Source: an uncultured Opitutales bacterium
GTDB taxonomy: Bacteria > Verrucomicrobiota > Verrucomicrobiia > Opitutales > Intestinicryptomonadaceae
Direction: 5' to 3'
Assembly: GCA_900552245.1 (NCBI GenBank)
Contig: URYY01000010.1
Span: 1-29,355 of the forward strand
Length of the DNA stretch: 29,355 bases
The translations under genes and the position numbers were made by a program. Below the pieces are notes generated by a model, which searched no databases, had not been told where the DNA came from, and saw nothing but the letters and a program-made list of their open reading frames with translations. Position 1 is the first letter of the stretch, and each line of letters starts with the position of its first letter. Shown one piece after another: positions 14,695 to 22,322 of this stretch.

Positions 14695-15798
14695 TTATAG
14701 GTGATAATCTACATCTTTTCCTCTTTGAAAATGCATGATATCGATAGCCATATTTAAAATATTTTCCTTTATAAGATTACTGAAGTTTGTTAGTAAAAAC
14801 CACCCATCAGGAAGCCTAATACTATGATGCTCTAAGTCGGGTCTTTCTTCGTAAAGTTCCTTGGTGGATCTGGCAATATAGGTCCTATTTCGTCCGCGAT
14901 TGCGCTCATCATTATAGCATTTTTCAAAAAAATCTTTATCTAATCTTTGAAATTCACATAACAACCTAACTACTACATCTTTCGCAGAACTAACCTCAGT
15001 ATATTGTCCATTTAACATATACCAACTACCGAATGAAGGCTTTTTATTAGCCACAACTACTCTATCTGATTTTACATTATCTTTTCTTAAATCATATTGT
15101 TGCATCAGCGGTACAACTCTTATTAAAGACAAAAATGCACCAATATCTTCTTGTTTTGGTTTATATCCGCACTTTTTTTCCACAGAGTCCTCTATTAAAT
15201 TAAAAAGCATTTCATCTTCGTTGTCTATTAGATCCTTCCAGGCTTCAGGGATTGTCTTTTGTGCAATACTTTGACTGTATTTGTTACTATAATCTCTCTT
15301 GGCGTCTTCAAATGCCGTGTTGTTTCTTACACGATCAAATGCCAGATACCTCTGTAACTTTTCGATGGATTCTTCGATCGTTCGCTCTGTTATATCAAGC
15401 TTATATATTCGTCTGTCTTCATATCTTCCCTGTCCTGATGGTAAATAAAAATTCCAAGTCTTTCCATCCGTAAGAACTGCAAATTGTACACCGACAGAAT
15501 ATGCGTATCTGAACAATTGTTCATCTGCGTTGTCCATTTTCCCTGGTTGTTTCACTTCAATAAAAATACATGGAGTGTATTGCCTCCCCAGTGCTAGCGC
15601 AAAATCAACTCTTCCATTTCCAACTGAGTACTCCGACATTACGATATTAGTATCAAACGTATCCCAACCCAAATTTGAAAGTATTCGCAATACTACACCT
15701 CTGGATATTTCACTTTCGTTTCGGTAATCACCGTATCTTAGTTTTTCTATAATTTCACTTAGCAGTTTTTTCATCTTAATTTTACAAGATATTAACAT
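14695..15798 (-). CDS. Orphan PD-(D/E)XK nuclease-like protein, HsdR N-terminal domain type
   Basis: The N-terminal half resembles the nuclease domain found at the start of type I restriction R subunits (HSDR_N families). Visible motifs are E28/E30 (NESE), D65 (GRVDFAL), E81-x-K83 (FIEVKQPG) and Q94-x3-Y98 (QLFRYAY), in the order expected of an active PD-(D/E)XK site with its QxxxY element. There is no helicase: at 367 residues the protein is far shorter than HsdR (about 1000). The C-terminal half (about 230-367) is a separate unrecognised module with RGRNRTYIARSTKELYEERP and GWFLLTNFSN. No methylase, specificity or helicase gene is adjacent. The gene is leftward, opposite to its housekeeping neighbours, and clearly more AT-rich than they are, which suggests horizontal acquisition. 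An ATG at codon 9 (15772-15774) is an equally likely start. A defence role is inference. Confidence 0.75.
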   Translation of the reverse strand: MLISCKIKMKKLLSEIIEKLRYGDYRNESEISRGVVLRILSNLGWDTFDTNIVMSEYSVGNGRVDFALALGRQYTPCIFIEVKQPGKMDNADEQLFRYAYSVGVQFAVLTDGKTWNFYLPSGQGRYEDRRIYKLDITERTIEESIEKLQRYLAFDRVRNNTAFEDAKRDYSNKYSQSIAQKTIPEAWKDLIDNEDEMLFNLIEDSVEKKCGYKPKQEDIGAFLSLIRVVPLMQQYDLRKDNVKSDRVVVANKKPSFGSWYMLNGQYTEVSSAKDVVVRLLCEFQRLDKDFFEKCYNDERNRGRNRTYIARSTKELYEERPDLEHHSIRLPDGWFLLTNFSNLIKENILNMAIDIMHFQRGKDVDYHL

Positions 15799-16142
15799 TT
15801 TTAAAGTTTTAAATCACGAAAAGTCAAATAGTTTGTTGTAATTTTAAGTTTACCTTTTTGCAATTTTGCAAGGATAAATATATAATATATCTATAAGGCG
15901 CATTAACTCAAAATTGTTATGTCTTTAACATTTTACATCTATTCATGACTTTATAATTAAGTATATTTATTTTTATGGTTTATGCTGTAATGATTTCTCC
16001 TGGAGAAAAATGAAATCTCTTCCAATGTCAGTTTAACTTCGACGCCAAATAGGCTTGTATACAAATAAAATATGTTTTACTGTCGGAATACAAAATTGCC
16101 TTTTCTTTTGGCGGATATTTGAAATGGGAGAATGCATTAGCT
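15799..16142 (+). other. AT-rich non-coding region with a promoter and long leader
   Basis: These 344 bases separate the leftward nuclease gene from the rightward unknown gene. They contain a near-consensus promoter (15858-15886) and hence a leader of about 250 bases. Inside the leader, a GGAG at 16002-16005 precedes an 8-codon frame (16010-16036), and TTTCTC/GAGAAA forms a short hairpin over that GGAG. No tRNA or clear terminator was seen. The region could hold an RNA regulator or simply be AT-rich spacer. Confidence 0.4.
15858..15886 (+). promoter_or_regulatory. Sigma70-type promoter
   Basis: TTGCAA (15858-15863), a 17-base spacer and a consensus TATAAT (15881-15886). This is the best promoter match seen in the window. 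Transcription would start near 15893 and run right, toward the unknown gene at 16143. Confidence 0.6.
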
Positions 16143-16886
16143 ATGAATATTAAAAATATTTTTTATTTGTACAGGTTAAGGAGCTCATCGCTTGCCGCGC
16201 TTTGTTTGTGGGCTTTTTACTTTAATCCTGCAAGCCTATATTGCGCCGCAGCGGAATTTTCCAAGGGCGGCGCGAATTTGTCTACCAAGATAAAGGCCGA
16301 ATACTTCTGCAATTTAGTAGATATAAATATAACCCAAAAGCGGCGCACTTATTTTGGAAATGAAGATTTCCGCCTTGAGAACGCGATTGCAAATGCGTGG
16401 AAAAGCCATGTAAAAAATTTTATTAAATCAAAGGGTCTTTCCGATGTAGAGTTTATGGCTATTTCTTGGCATTCTTTCGGGTGCGCATATATTGTTTCGG
16501 GCGAATATGTTTATTGCTTGCACCTTGAGCCCGATTCGGAGGGGCGCGAAAGCGCAAAGCTTGTTTCGGAAGAAAATATAAATCTCTGCGATTTTGAAAA
16601 TTTAAGCGAAAAAATTTGTGCTCTAAAAAAGGCTTATTTTGAAATTGATAAGGAGCTTTTTCCGCAGCGATTCAATCGGGCTAGGGTCTTTTGCATGTTC
16701 GCAGATGGGGCCGACTCTCGCTCTTTTTCGGGCGGCTCAGAAAGCGCCGGGCTTTCAAAGTCGGCTCCGAAATATGTGGGCGCCTACTCTATTTGCTACG
16801 ATGGCGAAAGTTTGGATAATCTTCTAAAATTTTTGGAAAGCCGCTTTAAAGAAAGTGCGCGAGAGAAGAATTCGAAAACAATTTAA
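16143..16886 (+). CDS. Hypothetical exported protein (247 aa)
   Basis: I do not recognise this protein. From the ATG at 16143 it begins MNIKNIFYLYRL and a hydrophobic stretch (SSSLAALCLWAFYF), then a likely signal-peptidase site in YCAAAEFS at about residue 36, so it is probably exported or membrane-anchored. The rest is a mixed soluble domain of about 210 residues with no familiar motif, rich in Ser, Glu and Phe. A TTG at 16119 extends the frame by eight codons, but the ATG is preferred because GGGAG lies 12 bases upstream and the signal peptide then starts cleanly. It lies about 250 bases downstream of a strong promoter in an AT-rich islet. Confidence 0.6.
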   Translation: MNIKNIFYLYRLRSSSLAALCLWAFYFNPASLYCAAAEFSKGGANLSTKIKAEYFCNLVDINITQKRRTYFGNEDFRLENAIANAWKSHVKNFIKSKGLSDVEFMAISWHSFGCAYIVSGEYVYCLHLEPDSEGRESAKLVSEENINLCDFENLSEKICALKKAYFEIDKELFPQRFNRARVFCMFADGADSRSFSGGSESAGLSKSAPKYVGAYSICYDGESLDNLLKFLESRFKESAREKNSKTI

Positions 16887-17042
16887 AAACTTCCGATTTG
16901 CACTTTTTAATACAATGAAAAACCTAAAAATTGCGCTACCTGTTTTGCACTTGATATAGATTGAAGAGTCTATAATTTAGCACATCTCAGTTCATTTTTT
17001 TGGTTCCATTTGTCAAATTTTTTAGCTTGGAGGGTATAGAAA

Positions 17043-17288
17043 GTGTATAGATTAGTTTTAGCTTACGGGATTTGGACAGCCTGTGCTTTAATTTCTATGC
17101 TGATTTCTCTTTCTTGCCCATTTTACATAATTGGATTTATACAGGTAATTTTGCTTTTTACTCTAATCTATTTATTGTTTTTCACATTTGCATTTGATAA
17201 GCGCCATTTCTTGGAAGAGCTTTTGTGGGGAGTATTATTTTTCTTATCAGCGGGGCTTTTATATCCCTTTGCCTTTAAGTCTGCCTGA
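17043..17288 (+). CDS. Small three-helix membrane protein (81 aa, unknown)
   Basis: An uncommon GTG start is strongly supported by GGAGGG (17029-17034) eight bases upstream. Nearly the whole protein is hydrophobic. Three helices are likely at about residues 4-25, 27-51 and 58-79, with the charged loop DKRHFLEE between the second and third. There is no signature that allows a family call. It lies 156 bases after the exported hypothetical protein with no terminator between, so they may share a transcript. TATAAT at 16971-16976 could be a -10 box, but no -35 at proper spacing accompanies it. It might be a small stress or transport accessory protein, or a toxin-like peptide; none of these is established. 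Confidence 0.5.
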   Translation: MYRLVLAYGIWTACALISMLISLSCPFYIIGFIQVILLFTLIYLLFFTFAFDKRHFLEELLWGVLFFLSAGLLYPFAFKSA

Positions 17289-17639
17289 CCATCGTTTAAA
17301 GGCTATAGCGAAAAGTAAAAAAGCAGGGCAAAGCTTATTTTTCTCTTAGGCTTACAAGTCTCAGTTTTTCTTTTGCTGTGTATTTATTTTGAATGTAGAT
17401 TGAGTCGTTTATAAAAAACTTGCAGGATATTGCCCTGCAAGCTTTATGCATTCATTTGCTTAAAAGTTTTACGCGAGGCTCGGTTAAATTTTTATGCCTG
17501 ATATCCACTTCACAATTTCAGGGGGGCGGTAGTCAAAAAAGCAGCTCTTTGCTCTGTCCGGAGCCGCAATGAATCCTCCAACTTAAAGTTGAAATCTTAA
17601 ATGCGAATACTTATCGCATTAATTTACAGTGCGCATGTT
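17289..17639. other. Gene-poor region between the islet and the CMD-cupin gene
   Basis: These 351 bases contain a leftward intrinsic terminator (17413-17441). They also contain a leftward open stretch without a start (17487-17582, 31 codons), which reads GGFIAAPD near its beginning and RPPEIVKWISGIK near its end and is bounded by stops. It looks more protein-like than random sequence and may be the eroded 3' end of a lost gene, but I cannot name the family. Nothing else coding was seen. Confidence 0.35.
17413..17441 (-). terminator. Leftward intrinsic terminator
   Basis: CTTGCAGG (17419-17426) pairs perfectly with CCTGCAAG (17434-17441) around a 7-base loop. On the minus strand the hairpin is followed by TTTTTT (17418 to 17413). 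It would end leftward transcripts from the CMD-cupin gene, about 200 bases past its stop. Confidence 0.75.
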
Positions 17640-18704
17640 TTATCTATCGCTTTTATCCGTGGCCTTTTTATACTCTTCGTCGCTAACAGGTTCAAGCCAA
17701 GTGTTTTTATTCGTCTTTGGATTGCACTCGACTGCAAGGTGGGCAAACCAAGAATCGGGGGAAGCCCCATGCCAATGCACGACATTCGGCGGAATTTCCA
17801 CTACATCGCCCGCTTTTAGAAACCTTGCGGCCTTTCCCCTCTCCTGATAATAGCCTTCGCCGCCAACTGCCACTAAAATTTGCCCGCCCGTGTGCGAGTG
17901 CCAATTATTGCGGCAGCCCGGCTCAAATGTCACATTTGCAATAGGAACTCCCAAATTCTTGCCGTCCGCAAGTAGCGATAGGTACGACTTGCCGGTGAAA
18001 TACTTGGCGTAGGCCGTATTTTCATTGCCAAAGGCAAATGCGCTCGTATTTTCCATGCCCTTTGCCGCCGCTTTGGAAAGCTTTAGAATTTCGGCTATCT
18101 CCTCATCGCTTACGCCGTTATGCTTTGCTATCGCAATGTGGCTATTTAGTTGGCTTTCTACGCCGTCCATTGCCGATAGCATCGCAACTGTCGCAATTTC
18201 GCGCGTGCGCCAGTCAAGCTTGGGGCGGCTAAAAATATCGCCAAAAAGGTGGGCTTTTAGAAATTCATCGATAGCGGGCGCAAAGTTAAAAATTTCACCC
18301 TCCACTTTTTGACCTATGAGCTTTGTCTGATTTTTTGTGCCAATTGAAAGGCTTTCCTTACTTACGCTCTCAGCGCTATCTAATTCTTCCGCGCCTGAGA
18401 CCTCGGAATTTTTTTGCTTTGCAAGTTCCATTAGGCAGCCTAGCGCATTTAGACTTCGCGGAAATCCGCAATATGCGTAGAGCTGTACGAACACTTCCTT
18501 ATATTCGTCAAGGCTAACATGCTTGCTCTTTTCAAGTTCGCTCTTAAGCCCCTTTATATCGCCCGTTGCGGCGCGTGCCGACGCGAGCACTATGGCTTCT
18601 TCTTTTGCCGTCAATGTATTCATCTTATCGCCTGCCTCCGCTATACATAAAATATTTAAAGATAGAATTGTCAGGGTAAATCTAAAAACATTTCTAATAT
18701 TCAT
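17640..18704 (-). CDS. Carboxymuconolactone decarboxylase-like / cupin fusion protein
   Basis: The 354-residue product joins two CMD/AhpD-like helical domains to a C-terminal cupin. CMD domain 1 (about 30-97) has the LYAYCGFPRSLNAL segment; domain 2 (about 145-220) has WRTREIATVAMLSAMDG, then H189 and GVSDEEIAEIL. No AhpD-type CxxC is present. The cupin (about 250-328) offers H269, H271, Q275 (in place of the usual Glu) and H310 as metal ligands. The first 27 residues look like a signal peptide (FRFTLTILSLNILCIAEA), implying export. The ATG at codon 28 (18621-18623) also has a GGAGG about 11 bases upstream, so a cytosolic form is possible. Such fusions are usually annotated as decarboxylases or quinol-type enzymes, but the substrate is unknown. 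The gene has its own promoter and terminator. Confidence 0.85.
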   Translation of the reverse strand: MNIRNVFRFTLTILSLNILCIAEAGDKMNTLTAKEEAIVLASARAATGDIKGLKSELEKSKHVSLDEYKEVFVQLYAYCGFPRSLNALGCLMELAKQKNSEVSGAEELDSAESVSKESLSIGTKNQTKLIGQKVEGEIFNFAPAIDEFLKAHLFGDIFSRPKLDWRTREIATVAMLSAMDGVESQLNSHIAIAKHNGVSDEEIAEILKLSKAAAKGMENTSAFAFGNENTAYAKYFTGKSYLSLLADGKNLGVPIANVTFEPGCRNNWHSHTGGQILVAVGGEGYYQERGKAARFLKAGDVVEIPPNVVHWHGASPDSWFAHLAVECNPKTNKNTWLEPVSDEEYKKATDKSDR

Positions 18705-18744
18705 AGCTCTAGCCTCGCTGTGGTGTTCTTTGAAACTAGAGAAG

Positions 18745-18772
18745 CTTATACATTATTTATCTCAAATGTAAA
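18745..18772 (-). promoter_or_regulatory. Promoter of the CMD-cupin gene
   Basis: On the minus strand, TTTACA (18772-18767) and TATAAG (18750-18745) are separated by 16 bases. They lie about 40 bases before the upstream start codon, which itself has GAGG eight bases ahead. Confidence 0.5.
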
Positions 18773-18841
18773 TAGACATTCCTGCCAAATTTTTGCCTAA
18801 TCCTATCCGGCATATCGCGCCTTTTAATATGTAGCGCTCAT

Positions 18842-18874
18842 AAAAAAAGAGGGCACGAAGAAATCCGCACCCTC
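18842..18874 (-). terminator. Intrinsic terminator of the GH2 gene
   Basis: On the minus strand a 9-bp stem (18874-18866 with 18857-18849, two wobble pairs) is followed by seven T residues (18848-18842). It begins 28 bases after the GH2 stop codon and separates that gene from the CMD-cupin promoter. Confidence 0.8.
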
Positions 18875-18901
18875 TCTTTCAAGTTTTTTAACTATTTTAA
18901 A

Positions 18902-21900
18902 CTATTTTCTCGGCTCTATTGAAGAGCGCAATTCACTCAGGAAGTTTGCGTTGTTCTTGCACTCTAAGCGGCCGGAAAATTCTCTGGCATTTTTGGGAAG
19001 CTGAATTTCTATTTCATTCCAACCCTTGTCTAGCTGAAGCGCGGGAATCACAAATTCCTTGCCGCTTTCGCTGCGCTTTTCAGACACGTTCTTGCCGTTT
19101 AATAGAACTTCAACCTTCTCAGAGCTCACCAAGTCCAAGACAGGCATGTTGGGCTCCGCGAGCAAATCCACGAGCGAGCGCGGACTGTACAGCCAGAACT
19201 TTAGCGACTTGCAGGAGGCGGGCAGCTTTATCTTGCCGTCCTTTGCCTTTAGTATTTCGCTCGAGGAATTTGCCTTTACATAGGCTAACTTTTCCAAGTT
19301 GCAGTTTGCATCTAGAGCCTTGTATTGGCTTGCCTTTGACTCTGAGAAGTTAGCACCCAAATTAGAGAGCATCTTGGTTATCAGCGGGAAGGTCTCTTCC
19401 CTGAGCGGCGAGAAGTCAAAGCTTGCTATTGTCAGCGTTGCCTTGCCGAGCTTGCCTTCAACAATTGTGTTCGGCGAGCCGTTTTCCTCGCGCTCGCTTC
19501 TTAAGAGTGCACCCGTCTTAATTTCTTCGGGGCGCTTGTTCCACTTTGTCCAGTCTGCGGGGCAAGCTGCTGCGAGCACTTTGCCCTTCTTTGCAAAGTC
19601 GCCGCCTATGCCGTATTTCATGAGGGTTGTGTTGTTATTTACAAGCTCGCTAAAGTAGAGCTCGGAGTGATTTAAGTCCTTCAAAAGCGGGCAGTCGAGC
19701 TTCTTTAAAAATGAAGTTGCGCGGCGCTCCGAAAGTTCGATTTTATCTTTCAAAAGGCCGTTTAACTGCTCTGCGCTCTCGGGCGATATGCCCCAGACAA
19801 AGATGTTGGCTCCAGCGCTTGCGGCGCGCTTTACGGCGTCAAAATTCTCTATTGCGGCGCTGCCGTCGACAATCACCAAAGCGTTCTTAAAGTTTGTCGA
19901 TGGCTTTGAAATTTCAAGCCCCGCCAACTCCAAGAGATGCGGCAATTGCGAGCCTTCAGGCGCTAATACGAAAGTCTTAGCTGCCTTGAGCTTTTCGGCG
20001 TCGGAACTTACGGGCGTATAGTCAATCTTAAACTCGGCAATCGGTGTTGAGTTTGCAGCCTTTACAGCATCGAACATTGGCCATGGGTCGTAGAGCGGCA
20101 AGTTCGGGTCGTACTGCGGATTGATAGTCGTAGTGTAGGGGCCCAATCTTTCGGGCTGCATACCGGGCGTGTTTTCCTTAAATTCGCCAAAGTGTATACC
20201 GTCGTCGAGCGTTGGCTTTTTTGAGGTGTCTTTTAGCCCCAAGGGAAGCGGCTTTAGCGCGTACCAGGCAACGTTGAATACCGAGGCGTATGAGGCGCCG
20301 TTTTCGTGCTGTTGCTTGAGAGCTTGATAGGCGTCGAGAGCTATTGCCTCCATTCTGCCCAGTGCCGATTCAAAGGCGCGCTCGCCGTTAAACTTTGAAG
20401 CCTGAAGCGGAGTTCCGTAGTAGGCCATTGTTTGCTCGCCTATGCCCCAGGGAACGCTGCTTGAATTTGCTAGGCTTCTTATATCGGCGTAGTGACCCAT
20501 CTTTGTAGGCAGATCCGTCGGGCGGTTTGTCTCGCCGTCGCCCGAAATCCAGTCGCGCGTGGGGTCGAGTTCCCTGCAGAGTTTGACCCACTTATTTATG
20601 TTTGTTATTATGTCCTGAATAATCTCTTCGGGCGAGTGGTAGACGTGTAGGCCAACCGCGAACACTTCATTGCAGACACTCCAACCGAATACGGAGGGGT
20701 GGTTTCTGTCGCGCTTTACGAGGCGCCTGAGGTGATCTTCCGCATGTTTCCAGAATTCGGGGCTATCGTATTTCAAAGCTCCGCTGCTTGCCCAAATTGC
20801 CGATTCGTCGAGAACGCAAATGCCCATTTCGTCGGCGACGTCCATGTAGAACTCCGGATAGGGTTGGGCGTGGAAGCGCACGGCGTTTACATTTGCGTCT
20901 TTCATCATCTTAAACAGGCCCCATGCGTAGCGGCGCGTCATTTGCGGAACGCCCATGAAGTGCCAAGAGTCGCCATTTAGCACGATTTTCTTGCCGTTTA
21001 AGAGCAGGTCTTTGCCATCTATTGTAAATTGCCTCCAGCCAAAGCGGGCGGTTTTTATATCTTTTGAAGCGCCGCTTAGAACTACTGCCGCCCCGTAGAG
21101 ATTTGGCGTATCCGGCGTCCATTCCTTTAGATTTACATCGTCAAATGTGTAGGAAATTGTCTTAGACGAGTTTGCGGGAACCGTGACTTTCTGCTTTGCC
21201 TTTGAGGACATTAGCTTTGCCTTGTCGAATTCGCCGGCTTCCTTGGCGGGGTCTGAACTATCGGCGAGATTTTTCCAGTTGTGTATGGAAAAATCTGCGC
21301 TGAGCGTGCGCGCCGATTTTGTGGGGTTTTCCACTTCAACGTCAACCGTCAGCTTCTTTTCCTTGAAGTTAGGCTTTACGAAAACGTCTTTTACATAGAC
21401 TTCCGGAACCGCCTGCAACCAGACGTCCTGCCAGATGCCAACACCATGCTGGCCCCAGAACGAGCCCGTGGGGTAGGGAGCGCGGCCGTTTTTGCCGCCG
21501 TTTTCGTCAAATAGGTTAGATTTTGCAACTCCAACTAAGAGTTCGTTTTTCTGTCCTATCTTTACTAAATCTGTGACATCCGCTTCAAAGGGCATAAAAG
21601 AGTCGAAATTCTCCATGGCCTTTTGCCCGTTTACATAGACTTCGCACTTGCCCAAGACCCCGTCAAAGCGCAGGATTACGCGCTTGCCCTTCCATGCGGC
21701 GGGCACTTCAAAGTCGCGCTTCATCCAGCCGATTCTGGCTTCATTCCACTTTTTCGGGTAGCTTGGGAAAGTCATGAAGTCGCCGCCTTGAATGTCGTTT
21801 CGAGTTGCGAATGTGTTTACATTCCAAGGGGAGGGAATCTTTATCTTTACGCTGTCGGCCTCAAATGTCTCTGGCTTTACAAAGTCCGCCTTGTTGTTCT

Positions 21901-22096
21901 TGTAAACGGGCATAAACGACCACGAGCCGTTTAGGCAGATTTCGTCGCGGACCGATTTTTCCAGGTTCGAGACGTTCCCCGCTATGGGGTTGAAGGGCTT
22001 GTCGAACTCCACTTTTTCCGCGCTTGCATTTGATGCAAACAGCGCAAGTATCGCCGTTCCAAAACCTAGGCAAGTTCTCAATAATTTAGATTTCAT
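18902..22096 (-). CDS. Exported glycoside hydrolase family 2 enzyme
   Basis: This retaining exo-glycosidase of the beta-galactosidase/beta-glucuronidase superfamily is 1064 residues from the chosen ATG. The signal peptide is KSKLLRTCLGFGTAILALF followed by ASNASA. The GH2 sugar-binding jelly roll (about 45-230) includes RFDGVLGKCEVYVNG and GIWQDVWLQAV. The Ig-like domain runs to about 355. The TIM barrel begins at RFGWRQFTIDG. E477 (FGWSVCNE) is the likely acid/base and E554 (PWGIGEQ) the likely nucleophile. About 350 residues follow, including a flavodoxin-like/amidotransferase-like stretch and a terminal beta domain. An in-frame start 45 codons upstream was rejected because the ATG at 22096 opens a clean signal peptide. 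Divergence from araB suggests arabinose- or galactose-containing glycans, but specificity cannot be read from sequence. Confidence 0.9.
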   Translation of the reverse strand: MKSKLLRTCLGFGTAILALFASNASAEKVEFDKPFNPIAGNVSNLEKSVRDEICLNGSWSFMPVYKNNKADFVKPETFEADSVKIKIPSPWNVNTFATRNDIQGGDFMTFPSYPKKWNEARIGWMKRDFEVPAAWKGKRVILRFDGVLGKCEVYVNGQKAMENFDSFMPFEADVTDLVKIGQKNELLVGVAKSNLFDENGGKNGRAPYPTGSFWGQHGVGIWQDVWLQAVPEVYVKDVFVKPNFKEKKLTVDVEVENPTKSARTLSADFSIHNWKNLADSSDPAKEAGEFDKAKLMSSKAKQKVTVPANSSKTISYTFDDVNLKEWTPDTPNLYGAAVVLSGASKDIKTARFGWRQFTIDGKDLLLNGKKIVLNGDSWHFMGVPQMTRRYAWGLFKMMKDANVNAVRFHAQPYPEFYMDVADEMGICVLDESAIWASSGALKYDSPEFWKHAEDHLRRLVKRDRNHPSVFGWSVCNEVFAVGLHVYHSPEEIIQDIITNINKWVKLCRELDPTRDWISGDGETNRPTDLPTKMGHYADIRSLANSSSVPWGIGEQTMAYYGTPLQASKFNGERAFESALGRMEAIALDAYQALKQQHENGASYASVFNVAWYALKPLPLGLKDTSKKPTLDDGIHFGEFKENTPGMQPERLGPYTTTINPQYDPNLPLYDPWPMFDAVKAANSTPIAEFKIDYTPVSSDAEKLKAAKTFVLAPEGSQLPHLLELAGLEISKPSTNFKNALVIVDGSAAIENFDAVKRAASAGANIFVWGISPESAEQLNGLLKDKIELSERRATSFLKKLDCPLLKDLNHSELYFSELVNNNTTLMKYGIGGDFAKKGKVLAAACPADWTKWNKRPEEIKTGALLRSEREENGSPNTIVEGKLGKATLTIASFDFSPLREETFPLITKMLSNLGANFSESKASQYKALDANCNLEKLAYVKANSSSEILKAKDGKIKLPASCKSLKFWLYSPRSLVDLLAEPNMPVLDLVSSEKVEVLLNGKNVSEKRSESGKEFVIPALQLDKGWNEIEIQLPKNAREFSGRLECKNNANFLSELRSSIEPRK

Positions 22097-22174
22097 AGTT
22101 GTATTAGCTGCGAGTAAGTTAAATGTAAACCTAGCGAATATCCTAAAAAGAACCTTTCGCACACAGTTCGGACA

Positions 22175-22204
22175 AGTATAGACGCCGGAATGTTTAAAGG
22201 TAAA
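22175..22204 (-). promoter_or_regulatory. Possible GH2 promoter in the divergent gap
   Basis: On the minus strand, TTTACC (22204-22199) and TATACT (22180-22175) are 18 bases apart and about 75 bases upstream of the GH2 start. The 226-base gap to araB must also hold the araB promoter, for which no convincing match was found. Confidence 0.35.
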
Positions 22205-22322
22205 GGAAAATATTTTAAAAAGGCGGCTCATTTAACTCTGGCTCAAAGTTTACTTTACTGTAAAATTGTCCAATATCCGAATTTTCTTGAAGCTCATTTT
22301 CTTAGAAACTATTTTTTGCCTC

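Noticed and set aside
16945..16976. TTGCAC and TATAAT upstream of the 81-residue membrane protein as a promoter
   Set aside because: The spacer is 20 bases, and the alternative TTGATA gives only 14. The pair was not listed as a promoter.
14695..17639. AT-rich islet as a complete mobile element, prophage piece or CRISPR locus
   Set aside because: No integrase, transposase, terminal repeats, target duplication, tRNA attachment site or repeat-spacer pattern was seen. Composition alone does not support an element call.
18919..22181. Many rightward open frames of 60-145 codons opposite the GH2 gene
   Set aside because: They are antisense shadows of a single continuous GH2 frame with clear domain structure. 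None has a ribosome binding site or recognisable motif.
22266..22322. Upstream TTG start adding 19 codons to araB
   Set aside because: The added residues are hydrophobic and unlike any cytosolic kinase. The ATG at 22323 opens directly with the phosphate-binding loop.
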